Positions 1-5,664 of a stretch of 22,728 bases of DNA are shown piece by piece; position 1 is the stretch's first letter, and each line of letters opens with the position of its first letter. The translations under genes were made by a program, and so were the position numbers. Below the pieces are notes generated by a model. It made no database searches and was not told the origin of the DNA. It saw only the letters and a list, made by a program, of their open reading frames with translations. This DNA comes from JAYQUR01 sp038133505. Lineage in GTDB: Bacteria; Pseudomonadota; Alphaproteobacteria; MPNO01; UBA830. Location: assembly GCA_038133505.1 (NCBI GenBank), contig JAYPTI010000033.1:1-22728 (forward strand). Direction: 5' to 3'.

Positions 1-252
1 CGACTTGCCGGTGCCGTGATAGCCCTGGATGAGCAGGCGCCGGTTGTGCGCGAACGCGACCAGAATGGCCAGCGTCGTGTCATGGTCGAAGCAGTAGGTC
101 GGATCGAGATCCGGTACGTACTCGGTGGATTTGCTGAAGGCCGGAACCTCCATGTCGATATCTAGATCGAAGGCATCCCGCGCTTTGATCGTGGTATCCG
201 GTTCGTCGATCTCGGTAATAGCCGCGACGGCGGGTGTGTTCTTAGAGGCCAT
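1..252 (-). CDS. cobS: CobS, cobaltochelatase AAA+ subunit (N-terminal part, cut by window edge)
   Basis: Only the first 84 codons are in the window. They end at position 1 inside the Walker A loop GYHGTGKS (residues 77-84). The N-terminal segment, with a Y-V-P-D-L-D-P-T-Y-F stretch and the phrase AHNRRLLIQGYHGTGKS, is typical of CobS. CobS is the AAA+ ATPase that works with CobT and CobN to insert cobalt into hydrogenobyrinate a,c-diamide in the aerobic cobalamin pathway, in the cytoplasm. The ATG at 252 is preceded on the minus strand by a GGAG ribosome-binding site about six bases upstream, which supports this start. The gene lies 44 bp downstream of the J-domain gene on the same strand, so the two may be co-transcribed. 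In many alphaproteobacteria cobT follows, but that lies outside the window. Confidence 0.93.
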   Translation of the reverse strand, partial: MASKNTPAVAAITEIDEPDTTIKARDAFDLDIDMEVPAFSKSTEYVPDLDPTYCFDHDTTLAILVAFAHNRRLLIQGYHGTGKS

Positions 253-296
253 TCAACTCCATTCCTCAAACGAAAACGTAAAAAAGACGATCCGCG

Positions 297-878
297 CTAT
301 GTCAGGCGGTCGCTGTCTCTCAACGTCTTGTAGGCGTGATTGACAGATTTTAGCCGTTCTTCAGCCCTCTTGTCGCCCCCGTTTGCATCGGGATGCAACG
401 TTTTGGCAAGTATTTTGTAACGCGTCTTGACGTCTTCCCGGCTGACCGGCGGCTCGAGACCGAGTTCCGCCATCGCCTGGCGCTCCGCGCCGGTCATCGC
501 GCGGCGCTGGACTTCGCCTGCGCGGGCCTTGGCAGGGTCGACGGCAGCCGCCGGCCCCAGGATGCCGAGCGGATCGTGGAACGCCGCCGCGCCGGGCCGG
601 ACGCCGAGCGGCCAGGTCGGCCGGCGCCATACCGTATCCTCGCGGACCGATCTCTCGATCGCGTCATCGTCCATACCGGCGAAATAATTCCAGCCCGCGT
701 TGTATTCGCGCACATGCTCGAGGCAGAACCAGTAGAACTCCTCGAGCGTCTCCCGCGACTTCGGCGCCCGGAACTCCGCCTTCTCCGAGCACTCCGGGTG
801 CGCGCAGACGGCCTCGCCCGCGTCGTCCGACGCGGCCTCGACGTCCGGAAACCCGGATATGACTTTCTGGCGGTCCAT
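297..878 (-). CDS. J-domain (DnaJ-like) protein with N-terminal Cys cluster
   Basis: A 193-residue protein with a C-terminal J domain (about residues 135-190). The HPD tripeptide that stimulates Hsp70 ATPase activity is at 162-164 in KTLHPDANGG. The N-terminal part is not a standard DnaJ region. It carries C25, H27, C30, C52 and H55 around the phrase EEFYWFCLEHVREYN, an arrangement that could hold a metal ion (inference). There is no G/F region and no DnaJ zinc-finger repeat, so this is a specialised DnaK co-chaperone and not DnaJ itself. The frame extends upstream to 1046 only through alternative start codons and non-conserved sequence, so I chose the ATG at 878, although no clear ribosome-binding site precedes it. 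It is divergent from bolA (106 bp apart) and sits just upstream of cobS. Client and function are unknown. Confidence 0.88.
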   Translation of the reverse strand: MDRQKVISGFPDVEAASDDAGEAVCAHPECSEKAEFRAPKSRETLEEFYWFCLEHVREYNAGWNYFAGMDDDAIERSVREDTVWRRPTWPLGVRPGAAAFHDPLGILGPAAAVDPAKARAGEVQRRAMTGAERQAMAELGLEPPVSREDVKTRYKILAKTLHPDANGGDKRAEERLKSVNHAYKTLRDSDRLT

Positions 879-984
879 CGGCGCAGTATGGTCGCCCCGA
901 AATGCCCGTGCAAGAAGCTGGCCGACCCGGACGGGACCGGCCCTCAAGGCGCGGGATCGAGATCCAGCAGAAGAGGTTCCCTCC

Positions 985-1254
985 GTGTCCGTCGCCCGCA
1001 CTATCGAACAGAAACTGACCGCCGCGTTCGCGCCCGTCTCGCTCAAGATCGTCGACGAATCGCATCTCCACGCGGGTCACGTCGGCGCCCGGCCCGAGGG
1101 GGAGACGCATTTTCGCGTCGAAATCGTCTCCGCGGCGTTCGACGGCGTGTCGCGCGTCGCGCGTCAGCGCATGGTCTACGAGCTGCTCGCCGAGGAACTC
1201 GAGGGGCCGGTGCATGCCCTTTCCCTGTCGGCGTCTCCACCCCCGGCTGCGTAA
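985..1254 (+). CDS. bolA: BolA family protein
   Basis: An 89-residue BolA-fold protein. BolA proteins pair with monothiol glutaredoxins to bind [2Fe-2S] clusters and serve in Fe-S trafficking and iron signalling in the cytoplasm. The family pattern is clear: a SHLHAGH segment, then THFRVEIVSAAFDG, then RMVYELLAEEL, and finally GPVHAL with the invariant C-terminal histidine. The usual RHR before the long helix reads RQR here. I chose the GTG at 985 because AGAGG lies about nine bases upstream and the encoded protein begins close to the usual family start. The frame remains open further upstream, but that sequence does not resemble BolA. The gene is divergent from the J-domain gene. The glutaredoxin in this window (20437) is of the dithiol CPFC type and is not the expected monothiol partner. 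Confidence 0.9.
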   Translation: MSVARTIEQKLTAAFAPVSLKIVDESHLHAGHVGARPEGETHFRVEIVSAAFDGVSRVARQRMVYELLAEELEGPVHALSLSASPPPAA

Positions 1255-1325
1255 TCCGGTCGAAATACATCGCCAGATCGCCTACCGGCGCAAGTACCCC
1301 GAACCCTCTTGTCGCCAATTCTGTT

Positions 1326-1370
1326 GTTGAGTTAAACTAATGGACGTAATAGTGTGTTGTATAACTCAAC
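1326..1370. repeat. Perfect 9-bp inverted repeat upstream of the RHH gene
   Basis: GTTGAGTTA at 1326-1334 and its exact reverse complement TAACTCAAC at 1362-1370 flank 27 bp. The stretch is noticeably AT-rich compared with its surroundings. A possible -10 element TATAAC (1360-1365) overlaps the right arm, but no good -35 matches it. The arms lie 41-77 bases upstream of the start codon of a predicted DNA-binding protein, so an operator is plausible (inference). The remaining gap between bolA and the RHH gene shows nothing else I can support. Confidence 0.5.
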
Positions 1371-1410
1371 TCTGAATTGGTGTTGGGGCAAAAATATTAG
1401 GGAGGGTCTA

Positions 1411-1644
1411 GTGGTTGCAGCGTCCCCTCTTGTGACAAGAAATGTAAATCTGGGGAATCGGCGGACGAGCGTGCGTCTCGAACCTGACTTGTGGGAAGCG
1501 TTGCGCGAGATCGCCGGAAGAGAACAACGGTCGGTGCATGAAATATGCACGGACATAGACCGGACGCGCGGCGGCACCCGCCTGACGTCGGCAATGCGAA
1601 TCTATATCGTCAACTACTTCAGATCCGCGGCGAATCCGTCCTGA
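1411..1644 (+). CDS. Ribbon-helix-helix DNA-binding protein (RHH_4-like)
   Basis: A 77-residue protein with a ribbon-helix-helix pattern. A short basic beta strand NRRTSVRLEPDLW (about residues 16-28) is followed by helix A (ALREIAGREQ) and helix B (SVHEICTDIDRTR), then a C-terminal segment TSAMRIYIVNYFRSA. This matches the RHH_4 type common in Rhodospirillales. Such proteins usually bind DNA as dimers and often repress their own promoters, but no target is known here. I chose the GTG at 1411 because AGGGAGG lies immediately upstream at ideal spacing. A further GTG at 1354 is in frame but has no ribosome-binding site and would begin inside the upstream inverted repeat. Base composition at the start of this gene is less GC-rich than its neighbours. 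Confidence 0.8.
   Translation: MVAASPLVTRNVNLGNRRTSVRLEPDLWEALREIAGREQRSVHEICTDIDRTRGGTRLTSAMRIYIVNYFRSAANPS
1428..1440. repeat. Perfect 13-nt palindrome at the start of the RHH gene
   Basis: TCTTGT-G-ACAAGA is an exact inverted repeat centred on position 1434. It lies in codons 6-10 of the RHH gene, before the conserved domain begins. Its position at the front of a gene for a small dimeric DNA-binding protein makes it a candidate autoregulatory operator (inference). Confidence 0.4.
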
Positions 1645-1657
1645 CCCGGCCCCCGGG
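1645..1657. terminator. Short GC hairpin between convergent genes
   Basis: CCCGG-CCC-CCGGG forms a 5-bp stem with a 3-nt loop in the 21-bp gap between the RHH gene and the DUF2889 gene, which converge here. There is no T-tract on either strand, so it is only a possible bidirectional transcription stop. Confidence 0.25.
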
Positions 1658-1665
1658 ACGACCGG

Positions 1666-2226
1666 CTAGTCGCCGCCAGTGTAGAAGTCCGGAAACTCCG
1701 TTCGGACCTTTTCGCCGTCCGCCGCCCAGACATGGCATGTGTTCAGCGGCGGCCGCGACAGGGGTTCGCGCGTCTCGCCCTTGTTCGCCGGCGCCGAGTC
1801 CGACCACTGGACCGTATGGAATGCAACCGTCGCGATAGGCCGCAGCAGGTCGACGAGGTGCGCGCACCCCCTCGATCCACCCAGATTTTCGCGGACGCGG
1901 CGGTTCCATCCCGGGCCGATCTTGAGGCCCTTCAGCTTCTGAAACTGCGGCAGGATGGCGGGGCAGATTTCGTACGGTCCCTTGTCGGTCGTCACTTCGA
2001 CCTCGCGGACCGTGAATTCCCGGTCGACGGTCAGCCGAAGCCACATGTCGTGCAGCGGCTCGCCGGACGGTATCTCGCCGCGGAAGTCGTTGAAGAACGA
2101 ATAGGACTTGATGTCCGTCAGGTGCCCCTCGATATCCCACAGCCCGTCCGAGCGGCGGAAGCTGCGGCACTCCATGGTGCGCGTGTGTATCGGCTCGCGG
2201 TCCGCGTCCGGCGTGGAAAGGGGCAT
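1666..2226 (-). CDS. DUF2889 domain-containing protein
   Basis: A 186-residue protein that matches the DUF2889 family along most of its length. It opens with a RTMECRSFRRSDGLWDIEGHL segment (residues 16-36). It then has a WLRLTVDREFTVREVEVTTD beta region and the family hallmark GGSRGCAHLVDLLRP near residues 116-130. There is no signal peptide or membrane segment, so it is probably cytoplasmic. The biochemical role of the family is not known to me. The ATG at 2226 is well supported by AGAGGAA about six bases upstream. It lies 31 bp downstream of the CorC-type gene on the same strand and could be at the end of the aroK-aroB-corC transcript. The conserved Cys-His pair in GCAHL may be functional (inference). 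Confidence 0.85.
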   Translation of the reverse strand: MPLSTPDADREPIHTRTMECRSFRRSDGLWDIEGHLTDIKSYSFFNDFRGEIPSGEPLHDMWLRLTVDREFTVREVEVTTDKGPYEICPAILPQFQKLKGLKIGPGWNRRVRENLGGSRGCAHLVDLLRPIATVAFHTVQWSDSAPANKGETREPLSRPPLNTCHVWAADGEKVRTEFPDFYTGGD

Positions 2227-2257
2227 GGAATTTCCTCTGGTTCGGGAGGCGTCGCGC

Positions 2258-3571
2258 TCAGGAAGACGACGCCGATGCGGCGGCTGCCTCGAGTTCCTCG
2301 CCGTTGTCGTTCAGGCGTTCGAGCCGGAGCATCGTGATCCGGTTGCGCTGCCGGCGGACGACCTCGATCCGGAAGCCGTGAAAATGGAAGATCTGGCCGG
2401 TCTCCGGCAGCAGCTTCGCTTCGTGGATCACCAGCCCGGCAATGGTCGCCGCGTCCTGGTCGGGCAGGTCCCAGCCGAACCGCCGGTTCAAGTCGCGGAC
2501 GGTGACGCCGCCGGCGATCAGGTAGGAGCCGTCCCGCTGCGGCCGGACGCCGATGGGGGTGACGTCGTGCTCGTCGGAGATGTCGCCGACGATCTCCTCA
2601 AGGATGTCCTCCAGCGTCACGACGCCCATCAGCGCGCCGTATTCGTCGACAACCAGCGCGAAATGCTCGCGGCGGCGGCGGAACGCCTGTAGCTGTTCGA
2701 ACAGCGTCGTCGTCTCCGGAATGAACCACGGAGGCGTGACGATCTTGTCGAGGTCGAGCGCATCGAGATCGCCGGTGTGCGCGTGCACCTCCCGCAGCAT
2801 CGCCTTGGCGTGCATGACGCCGACGATGTTGTCCGGCGTTTCGCGCCACAGCGGAATTCGGGTGAACGGGCTGTCGAGCGCTTCCTCGACGATCTTACTG
2901 GTCGGCAGGCTGGCGTCGATCATGAAGATCTCCCGGCGGTGCTGCATGACCATCTCGACGTCCACGTCGGTCAGGTCGAGGATGCTGTGCAGCATCGCCC
3001 GCTCGTGCCGCGCCATCGCGCCGCTGCCGCGGTGAAGCTCGATCGCGCCGCGCAGTTCCTCGACGGTCGCGCTCCACTCCGAATCGTTGTCCATGCGCAC
3101 GCCGAACAGGCGCAGCGCGCCCCGGATGACGAACTGGATCGCCGACATGATCGGCGCCAGCACGCGCACCAGAACCCGGAAGGTCGGCGCGATCGTGCAC
3201 GCGAGTTTCTCGGCGTTCCGGAAGGCGTAGGTCTTGGGCAGGATCTCGCCGAAGATCAGGACCAGCAGCGTCATCGCCAGCGTCGCGTAGACCACGCCGG
3301 TCTCGCCGAACAGGCTGATCAGCACGCTGGTCGCCATCGCCGAGGCGAGGATGTTCACCAGATTGTTGCCCAGCAGGATCGTGCCGATCATGTGATCCTG
3401 GTCCTCGCGCAGCCGGTTCACGAGCTTGGCCCGCTTGTCGCCCTTCGATTCGAGCTGATGCATGCGCGGGCGGGACGCCGCCGTAAGCGCCGTCTCCGAG
3501 CCGGAAAAGAAAGCCGACAGCAAAAGGAGCACGAAGATGCCGCCGATCGCGGCGAGTGTCGCTAATTCCAT
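2258..3571 (-). CDS. CorC/HlyC family CNNM-CBS membrane protein
   Basis: A 437-residue protein with the three-part layout of the HlyC/CorC (CNNM) family. The N-terminal transmembrane CNNM domain (about 1-185) begins with AFFSGSETALTAASRPRM and includes LVLIFGEILPKTYAFRNAEK. A CBS pair (about 205-335) contains VVDEYGALMGVVTLEDILEEIVGDI. A CorC_HlyC transporter-associated domain (about 350-425) contains a QDAATIAGLVIHEAKLLPETGQ-like segment. Relatives are Mg2+ transporters or regulators of Mg2+/Co2+ export; the older hemolysin annotation is unreliable. It acts in the inner membrane. It follows aroB by 70 bp on the same strand, an arrangement common in alphaproteobacteria. No clear ribosome-binding site precedes the ATG at 3571. 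A 22-codon ORF with its own ribosome-binding site overlaps this start and may couple translation. Confidence 0.92.
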   Translation of the reverse strand: MELATLAAIGGIFVLLLLSAFFSGSETALTAASRPRMHQLESKGDKRAKLVNRLREDQDHMIGTILLGNNLVNILASAMATSVLISLFGETGVVYATLAMTLLVLIFGEILPKTYAFRNAEKLACTIAPTFRVLVRVLAPIMSAIQFVIRGALRLFGVRMDNDSEWSATVEELRGAIELHRGSGAMARHERAMLHSILDLTDVDVEMVMQHRREIFMIDASLPTSKIVEEALDSPFTRIPLWRETPDNIVGVMHAKAMLREVHAHTGDLDALDLDKIVTPPWFIPETTTLFEQLQAFRRRREHFALVVDEYGALMGVVTLEDILEEIVGDISDEHDVTPIGVRPQRDGSYLIAGGVTVRDLNRRFGWDLPDQDAATIAGLVIHEAKLLPETGQIFHFHGFRIEVVRRQRNRITMLRLERLNDNGEELEAAAASASSS

Positions 3572-3630
3572 GGATTCAGTCTGTTATCGAGATGCAATGT
3601 GTGTTGCTGGTCTTGCCGGATGTGGCGCAT
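3562..3630 (-). CDS. Possible 22-residue leader ORF overlapping the CorC start
   Basis: A 22-codon ORF runs from the ATG at 3630 to a TAG at 3562-3564, overlapping the first 10 bases of the CorC-type gene in a different frame. A GAAAGG ribosome-binding site lies directly after the aroB stop, seven bases from this ATG, while the CorC gene itself has no clear site. The peptide (MRHIRQDQQHTLHLDNRLNPWN, 22 residues with three His) matches nothing I recognise. It may serve translational coupling, or it may be chance. Confidence 0.25.
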   Translation of the reverse strand: MRHIRQDQQHTLHLDNRLNPWN

Positions 3631-3641
3631 CGCCGGGCCTT

Positions 3642-4760
3642 TCACGCCGCGATCGCGCTGTCGATGACCGGCGCGACGTCGGCGAGATCGACGTCCGCCG
3701 CAACGAACGCATCGCCGATTCCGCGGGAGAGAATGAACGTGACCCGGCCGTTCCGGACCTTCTTGTCGTGCGCCATATGCGCGAGGAGCCGTCCGGTTTC
3801 CCAGCGCTCGCCCGGACGCGCCGGAACGGCGGTCGGCAAGCCGACGGCGGTAAAATGGCGTCGCACGCGCTCGACGTCGTCGGATGCGAAGAGCCCCAGC
3901 GCTGCCGAAAGCTCCAGGGCCATGATCATGCCGATCGAGACGGCCTCGCCGTGCAGGAGGTCGGGTCCGAAACCGGTTTCGGCCTCGAGCGCGTGCCCGA
4001 ACGTGTGGCCGAAATTTAGGAGCGCCCGAACGTCGTTTTCGCGTTCGTCCTGGGCCACGACGGCGGCCTTCGCGGCGCAGCTTTCGCGCACCGCATATTG
4101 CTGAGCGGACCGGTCGCCCCCGATAACGCCCGCACCGTTGGTCTCGAGCCATTCGAAAAACCCGCGGTCCCGGATCAGCCCGTACTTCACGACCTCGGCA
4201 TAGCCGGCAAGAAGTTCGCGCCGCGGCAGCGTGTCGAGCGTCGCGGTATCGGCGAGCACGAGGCGCGGCTGATAAAAGGCGCCGACCAGATTCTTTCCGT
4301 GTCGGGTATTGATGCCGGTCTTGCCGCCGACCGAACTGTCGACCTGCGAGAGCAGGGTGGTGGGCACCTGCACGAAACCGATGCCGCGCATCACGGCGCT
4401 GGCGGCGAACCCGGTCAGGTCGCCGACGACGCCGCCGCCGAGCGCGATCAGGGCCGATCCGCGTTCCGGCGCGCCGTCGAGAACCTCGGTCACGACCCGC
4501 TCGAACGTCGGAAACGACTTGGACGCCTCGCCGGGCGGCAGGACGATCGACCGGGCTTCGAGCCCCGCCGCGGAGAGCGACTCCAGCGCCCTGTCGAGAA
4601 ACAGGCCGCCCGCCGTTTCGTCGGTAACGATCCAGCAAGCCGGTTTGCCCAGGGCGTTCCGGACGGCCGGGCCCAGCCCGTCGATCAGGCCTTCGCCGAT
4701 CACGATGTCATAGGCGCGGTCGCCGAGCTCGACGCGCAGCGTATCGGGGGACGCGGTCAT
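3642..4760 (-). CDS. aroB: 3-dehydroquinate synthase
   Basis: A 372-residue AroB, of normal length for the family. It converts DAHP to 3-dehydroquinate, the second step of the shikimate pathway, using NAD+ and a divalent metal in the cytoplasm. The NAD-binding GGGVVGD motif is at 108-114, followed by VPTTLLSQVDSSVGGKTGIN (132-151). The expected metal ligands are present: E189 in AEVVKYG, H252 in NFGHTFGH and H270 in LHGEAVS. The ATG at 4760 overlaps the aroK stop as ATGA, the usual translational coupling of these two genes. The frame remains open upstream because it runs antiphase through aroK, but that extension is not AroB-like. Confidence 0.97.
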   Translation of the reverse strand: MTASPDTLRVELGDRAYDIVIGEGLIDGLGPAVRNALGKPACWIVTDETAGGLFLDRALESLSAAGLEARSIVLPPGEASKSFPTFERVVTEVLDGAPERGSALIALGGGVVGDLTGFAASAVMRGIGFVQVPTTLLSQVDSSVGGKTGINTRHGKNLVGAFYQPRLVLADTATLDTLPRRELLAGYAEVVKYGLIRDRGFFEWLETNGAGVIGGDRSAQQYAVRESCAAKAAVVAQDERENDVRALLNFGHTFGHALEAETGFGPDLLHGEAVSIGMIMALELSAALGLFASDDVERVRRHFTAVGLPTAVPARPGERWETGRLLAHMAHDKKVRNGRVTFILSRGIGDAFVAADVDLADVAPVIDSAIAA

Positions 4761-5344
4761 TCGGCGGCCGCGTTTTCCGTAGCCGCGCGCGACCGTTCCG
4801 CGAGGGCGGACATCACCCGGTCGACGGTGGCATCGGGCGATTCGTTGCCGGTCTCGATCGTGATGTCGGCCGTCTCGTAGCTCGGATACCGCTCTTCGAT
4901 CAGCCTCGCGAGCGTTTCGCGGCGGTTGACCTTCTTCAGCAGCGGCCGGTTGTTGCGGCGCGAGACCCGTTGCAGGAGCACGTCGAGGTCCGCCTTCAGC
5001 CAGATGGAGATGCCAGACCGGCGCACGTTGTCGCGCGTTTCCGAATTCATGAACGCGCCGCCGCCGGTCGCCAGGACGCGCGGCTTTTCCTCGAGAAGGC
5101 GCGCGATCACGCGCCGTTCGCCGTCGCGGAAGGCCTGCTCGCCGTAGCGTTCGAAGATTTCCTCGATGGTGCAGTCTGCGGCGGATTCGATTTCGGCGTC
5201 CGCGTCCACGAATTCCATTCCCAGCTTTTTGGCCAGGCGCATGCCGATACACGTCTTTCCCGCGCCCATCAGGCCGACGAGAACGATCGATTTTTCTGGT
5301 TCCACGGAATTCAAGCGTGGAGGGCTCTTTTCATTACCGGCCAT
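4757..5344 (-). CDS. aroK: Shikimate kinase
   Basis: A 195-residue shikimate kinase, which phosphorylates shikimate at the 3-hydroxyl with ATP. The Walker A loop GLMGAGKT is at 24-31. The shikimate-binding DxD is at 47-49 (FVDADAEIE), R73 is in AFRDGE, the GGG shikimate loop is at 94-96 (ATGGGAF), and the lid arginine is in NNRPLL. The N terminus is about 15 residues longer than the minimal family start, as is common in alphaproteobacteria. I chose the ATG at 5344. An in-frame alternative start at 5410 would add a CxxC-containing stretch that I consider non-coding. It is the first gene of the aroK-aroB unit and diverges from the 47-residue membrane protein gene. Confidence 0.96.
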   Translation of the reverse strand: MAGNEKSPPRLNSVEPEKSIVLVGLMGAGKTCIGMRLAKKLGMEFVDADAEIESAADCTIEEIFERYGEQAFRDGERRVIARLLEEKPRVLATGGGAFMNSETRDNVRRSGISIWLKADLDVLLQRVSRRNNRPLLKKVNRRETLARLIEERYPSYETADITIETGNESPDATVDRVMSALAERSRAATENAAAE

Positions 5345-5418
5345 GGGTCGGACACGTTCGCGACGTTGAAAGCGCTTCCCGCAGTCGATACACTGCCCCG
5401 AAATCGCCACAAAAATTC

Positions 5419-5447
5419 ATTATCCGTCCGAATATACGACGATTCCA
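5419..5447 (-). promoter_or_regulatory. Candidate aroK promoter
   Basis: On the minus strand TGGAAT (5442-5447) is followed after 17 bp by GATAAT (5419-5424), a five-of-six match to the -10 consensus. This would start transcription roughly 70 bases upstream of the aroK ATG. It lies in the AT-rich centre of the 176-bp divergent region between aroK and the 47-residue protein gene. The -35 match is weak, so this is a sequence-only proposal. Confidence 0.35.
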
Positions 5448-5520
5448 GGCGAATGTCGCCCGTATGTGTGAGTGTTCGCCGAACGGCGTGAGGTAGGCAA
5501 AATCCAAGGTCCGGCGCAGA

Positions 5521-5664
5521 ATGAAGCTTAAATTCACATCCCTGGTCATCATCATGGCGCTTTTGCTGCTGGGAGCGGGTGCAGTGTTCCTCGCTTCCTG
5601 GGACATTCCCGCGCCGTCCGTCGCGGTGGAGAAAACCATACCCAATGATCGCTTCCCGCGCTGA
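5521..5664 (+). CDS. 47-residue single-pass membrane protein
   Basis: A 47-codon ORF begins at the ATG at 5521. After MKLKFTS there is a hydrophobic helix (about residues 8-26, LVIIMALLLLGAGAVFLAS), then WDIPAPSVAVEKTIPNDRFPR. The helix with a basic start and a hydrophilic tail suggests an inner-membrane protein with its C terminus in the periplasm. It could instead be an uncleaved signal anchor. I recall similar short proteins ending in WDIPAP...VEK...P-D-RFPR before this exported protein in other Rhodospirillales, but I cannot verify that here. Its last 20 bases overlap the start of the 599-residue exported protein gene, which implies translational coupling and related function. The ribosome-binding site is weak. 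Confidence 0.72.
   Translation: MKLKFTSLVIIMALLLLGAGAVFLASWDIPAPSVAVEKTIPNDRFPR

Noticed and set aside
393..1340. A 315-codon plus-strand frame across the J-domain gene and bolA
   Set aside because: It is Arg/Ala-rich shadow sequence of two well-recognised genes and has no motif of its own.
4761..5252. Upstream extension of the aroB frame to 536 codons
   Set aside because: The added part is out-of-frame aroK sequence. The ATGA overlap at 4757-4760 gives the normal AroB start.
5345..5410. Upstream extension of aroK adding a CxxC zinc-finger-like stretch (CIDCGKRF)
   Set aside because: It needs a GTG start inside the promoter region, shikimate kinases lack such an extension, and a standard ATG lies at 5344. 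The motif is probably chance.
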